DNA from: Acanthosepion esculentum
Lineage: Eukaryota; Mollusca; Cephalopoda; Sepiida; Sepiidae
DNA: 64,000 nucleotides
Reading direction: 5' to 3'
Assembly (NCBI GenBank): GCA_964036315.1
Contig: OZ038517.1
Span: forward strand, 51,393,955 to 51,457,954
The translations under genes and the position numbers were made by a program. Shown piece by piece: positions 55,870 through 64,000 of the stretch (its first letter is position 1; each line of letters starts with the position of its first letter). The notes beneath the pieces are model-generated. The model was not told the origin of the DNA and did no database searches. It worked only from the letters and a program-made list of their open reading frames with translations.

Positions 55870-56800
55870 TGTTAAAAGAAACAGAACGTGTGTGTATAAG
55901 GAGCAGACGGCAAACGCTGGATTATAGCTTCTCTTAAAGTTTTGTTTACAAAACTCCATTCGTATTTTTCAAGTGTGCTAAATGTACTTTAAAACTGTTA
56001 GTCCTTGTAAGCGGTTACTCGAACACAGTATGTGGAATGCTGATGACAAATTATGCGAATGCTTTCGGAAATTCAGCTTGTCTCCTACAACGAACAATCG
56101 ACCCTGGTCAAATGGTTACGGTAAAATGAATATTTTTGTTAATTTAAGCGATCGTATTTATACAGAAAGATAGGCTCCAGAAATCTAAAAATTAGATTTT
56201 ACTAAACTCAGAATATATTCGTTAATAAATATTTTTTTACCAATTTTTAATTATCTATTTTTAGGAGGTAAAATATTGCTAATCATTTTCTACAATGAGC
56301 CTACACATTTCGTAGCAGACAATAAACAGTTTGAAATTTTCAGCGCGATTGCAATAATGTCGCTGATTGGTTAATATGTGCGGATGTGGAAATTCAAACT
56401 GGAGCCTACATTTTGTAAAAAAAATTTTTTTTTTAAATGAGTCAATTTTGGGCTTTTTGAAAAATATTTTTAAATTTATTGAATTTTTCTACAATTTTTT
56501 AACTGGTTTCAACAACTATCCGCTGTTCTTTTCCAACTCTCTCCAAAACCTCCTGGTCGGCAGCAACATTGACTCATAATCCCCAAGGAAAGGAGTTTAG
56601 CAGACGTGACAACTTCCTTAGTGCTGACGAATGCCAGAAATATCACAGTTGCTTGGAACTTGTTATGCATGAATCTTACAACGTCAGTCGGGTCTCTTCT
56701 TCTTCTTCTTCAAAAAAAAAACGTGAATAAATAAATGATCTTCAAACACGACTCTACAAATTTAAATAGATTTATTATTAAGTATTTGTTTCCGTTCAAA
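55870..56800. other. no gene recognised; AT-rich
   Basis: No motif in frames at 55982-56173 or 56367-56579. Confidence 0.45.
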
Positions 56801-56804
56801 TCGA

Positions 56805-56958
56805 ACATATATATATAACGTATATAAGTATTGTAGTACTATCTCTATATATATATATAACGTATATAAGTATAGTAGTACTATATATATGTAACGTATA
56901 TAAGTAGATTAGTACTATATATATATATATATATTAGTACTATATATATATATATAAC

Positions 56959-57025
<67 letters not shown>
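56805..57025. repeat. (TA)n with aacgtatataagta minisatellite
   Basis: ataacgtatataagtatagt and agtactatatatat words recur; same family as 58610-59225. Confidence 0.9.
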
Positions 57026-57028
<3 letters not shown>

Positions 57029-57039
57029 TAGTAGTAGTA

Positions 57040-57440
57040 TTATAAATATTTCCTATTGACCCTGATCAATTTTTTTCTCGTCGAAGAAAAGCCAAACCAT
57101 TTCAGTCTGTTAGTGTTTTAACTTCGAATGGATCAAATGGTTCTTTCTTGTTTCTTCCGACATAAACTAACTTCTACGCATCACATGTTTGTGCTGGATG
57201 TCCTCATTGAAAACTCTTCTTGTGGGGCATTCTGACAACTTCAGGTCCTTTGCAATGACTCTAATTGTCTTTCCGGAACTCCTATCGGTTTTCAGAAGTT
57301 TTCGTACAAGTTTACGCATTTTCAAGTTATTCGGACCATTACCATGCGTTTTGCGTTTATTTGATCCGCGTCAGCAATTTACAGTTGCTTTCGAACTTTG
57401 ATAACGGAAGACCGGGCAACCTTCCGAACTAGTTCTGTTT
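57040..57440 (-). pseudogene. mariner-type (IS630-like) transposase, N-terminal half
   Basis: The minus strand reads TVRKLVRKLLKTDRSSGKTI, RVIAKDLKLSECPTRRVFNE, DIQHKHVMRRS, stop, FMSEETRKNHLIHSK and MVWLFFDEKKIDQGQ. HTH region, linker, then the first catalytic D in FFDEKKID. Two stops. It lies on the C-terminal side of the next element, so the two halves are in permuted order and probably come from separate copies. Confidence 0.82.
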
Positions 57441-57460
57441 CACAATATACATACTCACAC

Positions 57461-58342
57461 AGGGTGCGATGAACAAATTGTCGTCTAAATTACGCAAAAA
57501 TGAAAGTAACACTGACATCTCATTTTGACAGATATATTTACCAAAATTACACAAAAATATCATGAAAAACAAAAGAGTAAATTTATTCAAAAAAATCGCC
57601 ATTGGCTTCAACCACGGCCTCCAGACGACTTCGGAATCTTCCATTAACTTTTCTGAAAGCTCTCCATGTTTAAGTTTGTGAATGCTGGCATAATCCTTGC
57701 CTTCAGTTTATCTTTAGTGTTACAAGGAGTCCTGTTGATCTCTTGCTCAACTGCGCCCCATATATAATAATCAAGGGGGTTGAAGTCTAGGGAGTTAGGT
57801 GGCCAGATGTAAAGAGTGACGTTGTCGCAGAAATTGTCTGACAGCCATGACTGGGTTGTCCTGCTTGAGTGGCATGGTGCAGGGTAATATTGTCAGATAA
57901 AGCGTCTTCCAGCAGCCACCCTCTTGACCCAGGGCAGCACTACTTCCTTAAGGCACTTGATGTAGGCCTCCGTGTTGATTCTGTGGAAAGACGAATGGAG
58001 GCATAACATCGCCATCACTAGTGATCACTCCAACCACGATGTTGAATGGATATGTCATCCAACCCTTTCCGAATCCTATGAACCGTCCACAGATTGACAC
58101 CAAAATACTCTTAAATGTTCGTATTGGAGCTTCCGGCGCGAATGCCAAGAAGTACAGCGTGCCGTTTCTAAATTTCTGGCGGAGTGAATTGCGTCATGGT
58201 GCACTTCTTTTTTTTTCTTTTTTTTTCACAGGCGATGCCCATTTGGCCCTACTATACTGTCCAGTCGACAAAATCAAAAACAAACAATGCGCATGCGCGA
58301 TATTAAAAATATAAAATGGCGACAATTTACCCATCGCACCCT
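57461..58342 (-). mobile_element. mariner-type element with agggtgcgatg TIRs
   Basis: The left end agggtgcgatgaacaaattg and the reverse complement of the right end, agggtgcgatgggtaaattg, match. An additional right-end word (cttacccatcgcacctgta) stands at 58361-58378, so the end is partly duplicated. Confidence 0.87.
57560..58150 (-). pseudogene. mariner-type transposase, C-terminal half
   Basis: YPFNIVVGVITSDGDVMPPF, then INTEAYIKCLKEVVLPWVKR, VAAGRR, PAPCH-like remnant, SWLSDNFCDNVT, WPPNSLDFNPLDYYIWGAVE, QEINRTPCNTKDKLKA, in several frames. The second and third catalytic regions are recognisable. The first (FFDEK) is missing here and the N-terminus is deleted. Confidence 0.82.
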
Positions 58343-58375
58343 ATAGATAGATAGAAAAACTTACCCATCGCACCT

Positions 58376-58377
<2 letters not shown>

Positions 58378-58465
<88 letters not shown>

Positions 58466-58628
58466 TTTACGACTTTTTGTAAAATAATTGATTTCATATA
58501 TCATAATTCGATGAATTTTTAAAAAATAGTAACGAAGTAATGAAGAAGGGTTTAATTCAGTTTACTTTTTTAAAAAAATGTCACCCCAACAATATTTTCT
58601 AAAACCGTGATAAGTATAGTAGTACTAT

Positions 58629-58716
<88 letters not shown>

Positions 58717-58727
58717 TATAGTAGTAC

Positions 58728-58771
<44 letters not shown>

Positions 58772-59142
58772 TATACATAAGTATAGTAGTACTATATATA
58801 TAACGCATATATATATATATATATATATAACGTATATAAGTATAGTAGTATTATATATATATAACGTATATATATATTAGTACTATACATATATATAACG
58901 CATATAAGTATAGTAGTACTATATATATAACGCATATGTATATATATATATAACGTATATAAGTATAGTAGTATTATATATATATATATAACGTATATAC
59001 ATATATATTAGTACTATACATATATATAACGTATATAAGTATAGTAGTATTATATATATATAACGTATATAAGTATAGTAGCACTATATATATATGGCGT
59101 ATATAAGTATATATATATATATAACATATATAAGTATAGTAG

Positions 59143-59206
<64 letters not shown>

Positions 59207-59215
59207 CGTATTTAA
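58378..59215. repeat. (TA)n and tatagtagtactata minisatellite complex
   Basis: Long TA tracts (58378-58460, 58634-58712, 59145-59204) alternate with repeated aacgtatataagtatagtag units at least eight times. agtactat and atagtact are inverted halves, so each unit is itself partly palindromic. Confidence 0.93.
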
Positions 59216-59234
59216 GTATAGTAGTGCTATGACT

Positions 59235-59490
59235 TACCGGAGCCATCTAGATATTGTGACGTTTCGTCTGTGAGGAAAGCAGTTGTAGGGTGGAAAATAA
59301 TTCATCGGCATACCAGGACGCGGAGAGGCTTTTGGGCTCTATCGGGCGGCAGAAACTAAAGACTATAAAGTATATATGGCATAAGTATTTCATATTCGAC
59401 CTGATCTGGCTGTTGTAAAGAAGAGTTTATCAGGAGCAGTCAGGTATTTGCTAGAGCGGTACAGGGAACCGGCTATTTTTAAAAGGTTGA
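59235..59490 (+). repeat. dispersed repeat E, copy 2
   Basis: ggacgcggagaggcttttgg, gacctgatctggctgttgta, agagcggtacagg match 40430-40600. Confidence 0.65.
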
Positions 59491-59839
59491 ATCCTTTATG
59501 ATAATACGCAAGGATTTTCCAACAATGTACCGTACGTGTATAGTAAAATTACAAATGTAAAATCAAGCAAAAATTGCTCTAAAATGCATTAGCCTATTTA
59601 TCACTTTTTCTCCCGGAACCCCCAACGACATCTGGGTAAATCTTAGGGTTCCGTGGACAGACCGGTTCAGACAAACCGCCCTAATCCATAGCTGTTGCAC
59701 TACCGCACATGCACATACAATTACAAATAACGTTTTCAAATGACTTGGAGTGGAACGACTACATCAAATCAATAGCTGCATCTACTGCAAGGAAAGATGG
59801 GTCACTGTGACGTGCCAAAAGGTTTTCTTTGTCAGAGTA

Positions 59840-60162
59840 CATCTTGCAAATTTAAAAATCTACCATTCGTCTGTGCATTGAATACTGTTGCCATATCTGG
59901 TCTGGAGCTATATCTCGAGGTTCTTGACAAAATCCAAAGAAGGATCTGCAATGCAATCGATCCTGACTTGGCTTCTCGACTTCACTCACTTTCTCACCGA
60001 CGTGACGTGGCTACCCTCTGTCTTTTTTCTATAAATATTTTCATGGCAACTTTTTCCTTGGTGCCCCGACTACGTGAATCTAAGCGTGCTATTAGATTGG
60101 CATCTAGATCACACCCTTTTACTGTTGAAATAGTTAAATGTAATCACCACCTCTACTCCAAC
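59840..60162 (+). pseudogene. CR1/Jockey-like LINE ORF2 C-terminus, 5' piece
   Basis: SGLELYLEVLDKIQRRICNA, IDPDLASRLHSLSHRRDVAT, LCLF, LVPRLRESKRAIRLASRSHP and FTVEIVKCNHHLYSN. The coding sense resumes after the SINE at 60589 (LYSN-NFFSRTSA in frame if the insertion and one target copy are removed). Confidence 0.85.
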
Positions 60163-60580
60163 GTGGCCGAGTGGTTAGAACGTTCGCATTCTGCCTATGA
60201 GACCCGGGTTCGAATCTCACTGTGGTCGACTTGTCAGAAAGAAGACTTCCTAATGTTATCGGACTGGAGGTCGATACCAGCGCGCGGCACCTTAAAATCA
60301 TACCACGGGTTGACCCAAGCCTTGTGAGTGATATTGGGTAAAAGGAACTCTTGGGAGCCGTCGATAGCTGTGCTAGCACGAAGTTACAAGTCATTGTGGC
60401 CGAGGGCTTGAGCGTGTTGGCCTTGTTCAAGTTGTTGATCACGCTCTTTCCGAGAAACTGTAACTAAGGTCTGCTCAGCATAGTTAAACTGGTAGGCTCT
60501 ATGGATGTTGAACAAACGTCTGCAATAGCGATTGGCTAGCCGCCCTAGTGGACGAGAGACGAGTTGCCAGATATAAATAA
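60163..60580 (+). mobile_element. tRNA-headed SINE inserted in a LINE, with target duplications
   Basis: The head gtggccgagtggttagaacg (A box) and gacccgggttcgaatctcac (B box) lie 33 bp apart, as in a tRNA. The body to 60580 ends atataaataa. It is bounded by actccaac at 60155-60162 and 60581-60588, an exact 8-bp target duplication. Total 418 bp. Different family from the SINE at 51487. Confidence 0.92.
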
Positions 60581-60588
60581 ACTCCAAC

Positions 60589-60790
60589 ATTTTCTTTTCT
60601 CGTACTTCCGCCTGTGGAACGCACTTTCGTATCTTTGCTTCCAATCATCAAAAGATTAAATGCAACGTCAATCGCTATCTTCTATCTTTTTGAACACCGT
60701 TCAGCTTTTATAATCTCCTCTCTGTAAGGTGCCCCACCCCTGCGTACCAGTGGCATTCCCGCATTGTTTGGGATGGAATGATTACAAAAA
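60589..60790 (+). pseudogene. CR1/Jockey-like LINE, 3' piece after the SINE
   Basis: attttcttttctcgtacttc, cgcctgtggaacgc, then the 3' region with gcattgtttgggatggaatg, shared with 53040-53066. Confidence 0.78.
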
Positions 60791-60799
60791 TAAGAAGAA

Positions 60800-61120
60800 A
60801 AAAAAAAGAGTTTTATTTACGGCATTGAAACACGCATTGTCTTTCTATGCTGGTTAGGTCTAAGTTTTGACCTAAAATGTCTAGGGAGAAGCACAACCCT
60901 TTTTTTTTCTTCTGCTATGTAACATCACTCGACGTTCTTCTTGCATATGACACAAAGATTTCAGTGCTATTCAAAGGCACTTAAAAAGTAGGACACACTT
61001 AAGATGTCATCTTCAAAATAGGTGGGACCTAAAACAGTGGTTTTGTATTACAATGCAACAACTTTGGTAAAATGAGACATGTTTCTGAGGCTTCAATTCA
61101 TTTTGTTTTAATTCTTCTTT
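60800..61120. other. no gene recognised
   Basis: AT-rich; no matches elsewhere in the window. Confidence 0.45.
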
Positions 61121-61124
61121 TATG

Positions 61125-61660
61125 TGCCCCCCGGCCAGGACGTTGACGATTATGACCCTCCACAATTTGCTCTCCTTTGTAGCTCTTAATAAATTTTGTC
61201 TTTTTGCTATCTCTCCTAATTCCTGTTCTGCCGTTCATTTACTAAAGTTTGTTTTTATGTGCTATGTTCCTTTAGGGTATTGGAGATCATGACTCTCCAC
61301 AATTTCCTCTCCTTTGTAGCTCTTAATAAATTCTGTCTTTTTGTTATCTCTGCTAAATCCTGTTCTCGCATCCATTTAATCAAGTTTGTTTTCATGTGCT
61401 ATATTTCTGTAGGGTGTTGGCGATCATGACTCTCCACAATGTCCTCTCCTTTGTAGCTCTTAATAAATTTTGTCTTTTTGTTATCTCTCCTAAATCCTGT
61501 TCTGCCGTTCATTTACTAAAGTTTGTTTTTATGTGCTATGTTCCTTTAGGGTATTAGAGATCATGACTCTCCACAATATCCTCTCCTTTGTAGCTCTTAA
61601 TAAATTTTGTCTTTTTGCTATCTCTCCTAAACCCTGTTCCGCCAACATTTTATACAAGTT
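61125..61660 (+). repeat. 137-bp tandem repeat, four units
   Basis: gactctccacaatttcctct recurs at about 61290, 61427 and 61564 with a diverged first unit at 61156. Single units occur at 8815, 43370 and 44785. It directly precedes LINE coding sequence. Confidence 0.88.
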
Positions 61661-61669
61661 CTTGAGGCT

Positions 61670-62250
61670 TGAACCCACCATGACACCTTCTATTGTAACA
61701 GACCACACACATTTTCTCCGTATGGAATATTGCTGTCATATATGGCCTGATGCTCCCGCTGTACGTCTCGAGGTCCTTGACAAAATCCAGAGACGAATAT
61801 GCAAGATGATAGGTCTTGATCTGGCATCTAGTCTACAATCGCTATCCTACGGACGTGCTGTGGCCTCCCTCAATCTTATCTACAAATATTTTCACGGCAA
61901 CTGTTACGACGAGCTGCTTTCGCTGGTTCCCGGTCTTCATTAATTTAAACCTGTTACCAGGCTAGCATCTCGGTCTCACCCTTTCACAGTCAAAACGGTT
62001 AAATGTAACCGTCTCTTCTACTCAAACAGCTTCTTCTCCCGCACTTCCCGTCTGTGGAACTCCCTTCCCCTTACTTACTTCCCAGATGACTATAATCTTC
62101 AAATATTCAAGTGTAATGTCAATCGACATCTGACACTCTGAGCTTGTTCCGCGTCCTTCTCTGTATCCTTTCCTCAAACACGCCTCTGTACTCAATCCTC
62201 TGTAATCCCCTTGCGTGCTAGTGGCACTCCCGCCTTGCTTGGGGTGAATT
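61670..62250 (+). pseudogene. CR1/Jockey-like LINE, RT C-terminal part and 3' end
   Basis: MEYCCHIWPDAPAVRLEVLD, KIQRRICKMIGLDLASSLQS, AVASLNLIYKYFHGNCYDEL, LSLVPGLH, stop; then in frame after the stop region RLASRSHPFTVKTVKCNRLF, YSNSFFSRTSRLWNSLP, FKCNVNRHL, stop. One nonsense change. The 3' region ends gcctcgcttggggtga-like. Confidence 0.85.
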
Positions 62251-62264
62251 GCGCTTTAAAAAAA

Positions 62265-62400
62265 AATTCCATCGTCGAGAAATTCCTCTCGTACAGCTTC
62301 TTCAAGCGAACCGCTGCTCTGTGGAACCGACTCCCAAGAGGAAGTTTTTCTGATAACTTCAACCATAACCTGTTCGTCTAGAATTAACCGTTATCTTCCC
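62265..62400 (+). pseudogene. second CR1-like LINE C-terminus
   Basis: EKFLSYSFFKRTAALWNRLP then RGSFSDNFNHNLFV, stop. Same role as the RLWNSLP tail above but a different family. Confidence 0.65.
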
Positions 62401-62574
62401 CTAATATTCGTATAAACTACCCCTTAACGTAATCATCTACCTCGAGTGCCTCGAGAGCCTTTTAGTGCAAAAAAATGTTATCAGCGTGAAAAGTGGAACC
62501 GGTGAATTCTGACCGAGAATGCACATTGCGCCTTCGGAAAAGGCACTATCTTTCTCCCGTTATGGGTTGAAGAG

Positions 62575-62634
62575 CAAGGTATTACACGTGTCGCTTATGT
62601 TTGGATCTCTAAGCATTTGTTTTGTTCGGAGAGA

Positions 62635-62640
<6 letters not shown>
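62575..62640 (+). repeat. 64-bp-type repeat unit, left of the mariner
   Basis: cgcttatgtttggatctcta, gttcggagagaggtaaatat match the units at 63525-63720. Confidence 0.6.

Positions 62641-62693
<53 letters not shown>
62641..62693. repeat. (TA)n microsatellite
   Basis: Pure TA; the mariner insertion follows. Confidence 0.97.
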
Positions 62694-62695
<2 letters not shown>

Positions 62696-62784
62696 ACGTT
62701 CAAACAGAAATGCATTTCGCGCACTTCGGGATTTTTTTGGTCAACATAATTGACCAACCGAGAATGCAACTGGAAAAATTGTTC

Positions 62785-62880
62785 GTAAATTTAAACAAAC
62801 ATGCAGTAGTGTTTTCACATCTGCCACCTGGGACGGTGGCAGATGTGAAAACACAATTGCGTGCTCGTTTACGCCGTTCA
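62785..62880. repeat. 20-bp perfect inverted repeat within a longer imperfect one
   Basis: gtgttttcacatctgccacc (62809-62828) is mirrored exactly at 62835-62854 around a 6-nt loop. The match extends imperfectly to cgtaaa / tttacg outside. Confidence 0.88.
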
Positions 62881-63330
62881 GCTGAAAACATTGCTGCAGT
62901 GCACGAGAATGTGGCCAAAAATCCAGACCCCCTCTATTCGTCATCGCTCCCATGAATTGGATCTTTCCACAACAACGTTACATCGAATTTTGACAAAATA
63001 TTTTTCTCTACACGCTAACAAAATTCAATTGACACAAGAACTGAAACCTGCTGACCATTTGGAGCGCCGTACATTCGTCAATTGGGTGCACGAGCAAAGA
63101 CAAACCGATGAAGATTTTTCGCAAAAAATCCTCTTAAGTGATGAAGCCCATTTTCATCTTGGTGGATTCGTTAATAAGCAGAATTGTCACATTTGAGCTG
63201 ATGAAAATCCAAGGAAGACAGTTAAAAAGCCACTGCATCCAAAAAAGGTCACTTTTTGGTGTGCATTTGTTTTGCCAGCGGAATCATTGGGCCGTATATT
63301 TATAAATTTGAGCATCCATTTTCGATAACT
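62858..63330 (+). pseudogene. mariner transposase, central part
   Basis: RRSAENIAAVHENVAKNPD, SIRHRSHELDLSTTTLHRIL, ANKIQLTQELKPADHLERRT, FVNWVHEQRQTDEDFSQKIL, then LSDEAHFHLGGFVNKQNCHI with the first catalytic D, stop, ADENPRKTVKKPLHPKKVTF, WCAFVLPAESLGRIF. The second and third catalytic aspartates are not present. Confidence 0.88.
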
Positions 63331-63524
63331 TTAACCCGTTGTCTGATTGTTAATCTTTCCATGGTTGAAATTGCCAAAGACTTATCTTGTTAAATCTGAA
63401 AGAATAAGAAAAAAAAATCATTAGACGCTTAAACTTAATTCACATTTAAAATCGTTCTAAGTTATTGGAACACCCTATATTATTTGTTTATTTTCGTGAC
63501 GATAAGCTATTTACTTCGTTTGGA

Positions 63525-63725
63525 GGATTGGTTGCTTATATTTGAGTCTGTAAGAGTTTACTTTCTTCGGGGATAGGTAAATATTGGTCGTTTATATGTG
63601 ACTCTACAAGCATGTTCTTGGTTCGCGGATAGATAAATATTGGTCGTTGATAGTTGCATCTATATGTATTTCCTTGATTCAAGAATAGATAAGTACTGGT
63701 CGTTTTATTCTTGTGAATGTTAGTG
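63525..63725 (+). repeat. degenerate 64-bp tandem repeat, three units
   Basis: ggataggtaaatattggtcg, ggatagataaatattggtcg and gaatagataagtactggtcg at about 63570, 63628 and 63681. Related to 62575-62640. Confidence 0.7.
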
Positions 63726-64000
63726 TTTACTTGGCAGATGTCACTTTTAGTGGAGAGTAATTAATATAGGGCTAAATCTGGGAGAGTAATTTGTCGCATA
63801 TGGTTTAAATATTGGTCTATAGTGGCATCGTTGTTTCCTGTGGCAACTCCAGTTGTGATTGACGGAGTTGATTTGTTTTATTATTATGGAACTAGAATAG
63901 CTGTCTAGGTGAATGGAGCACAACATATGCTTTTTATTTGTTTCCTTTCTTTCTCTTCGATTTCATATTCTTTTCTGTATTCGTTTCCATTTTTTTAAAA
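63726..64000. other. no gene recognised
   Basis: T-rich window end without motif. Confidence 0.45.

Larger units (their letters stand above)
62694..63477 (+). mobile_element. mariner-like element, truncated
   Basis: The right end, reverse-complemented, starts agggtgttccaataacttag at TA, the same terminus as at 55205. The transposase centre is inside. The left terminus is missing at the (TA)n. It was inserted into a 64-bp-type repeat present on both sides. Confidence 0.75.

Noticed and set aside
60163..60240. Genuine tRNA gene
   Set aside because: A and B boxes are good, but the acceptor and anticodon arms do not pair, and the sequence continues as a 418-bp SINE with target duplications.

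Overview
This is a gene-poor, repeat-saturated stretch of an animal genome. I see no cellular protein-coding gene, no intact tRNA or rRNA gene, and no bacterial features. Every recognisable coding stretch belongs to a transposable element and is broken. The contents are Tc1/mariner and hAT DNA transposons, several families of non-LTR retrotransposons, Penelope-like element (PLE) pieces, tRNA-derived and 5S rRNA-derived SINEs, long (TA)n tracts, and many tandem arrays. The mix suggests a large invertebrate genome, most plausibly a mollusc such as a cephalopod. That is inference: no gene here fixes the species.

Layout. 1-4330: a mariner copy cut by the window edge, a palindromic MITE, a 22-bp array, a LINE scrap and a tandem array of seven 5S rRNA-like units. 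4.7-9 kb: minus-strand LINE 3' ends with (ATT)n tracts and a TIR element with an inner LINE scrap. 9.1-11.9 kb: a 137-bp satellite and a 141-bp satellite. 12.4-20.4 kb: palindromes and PLE-like pieces bordered by (TA)n, three hammerhead-ribozyme candidates, head-to-head SINEs, a 30-bp minisatellite and a mariner with internally collapsed transposase. 20.4-27.5 kb: mariner and LINE relics and a non-autonomous hAT element carrying a 78-bp array. 28.06-33.7 kb: a roughly 5.6-kb purine-rich minisatellite. 34-41 kb: PLE inverted pair and three Tc1-like elements, one with both TIRs. 41.7-47.5 kb: hairpin-rich tandem units, CTT tracts, 5S/tRNA chimeric SINEs. 48-55 kb: nested insertions, including a SINE in a mariner that, together with a hAT element, split an older 5S SINE. 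55-64 kb: three mariner-type relics, LINE tails, a clean SINE insertion with 8-bp target duplications and a 137-bp tandem block.

The elements do not form a pathway. What links them is a history of nested insertion and local amplification. The most interesting signals are three hammerhead cores near PLE-like sequence, a hammerhead-like core shared by four tRNA-headed SINE copies, a SINE joining a 5S rRNA head to a tRNA-like segment, and one dispersed repeat that directly precedes two unrelated tandem arrays.
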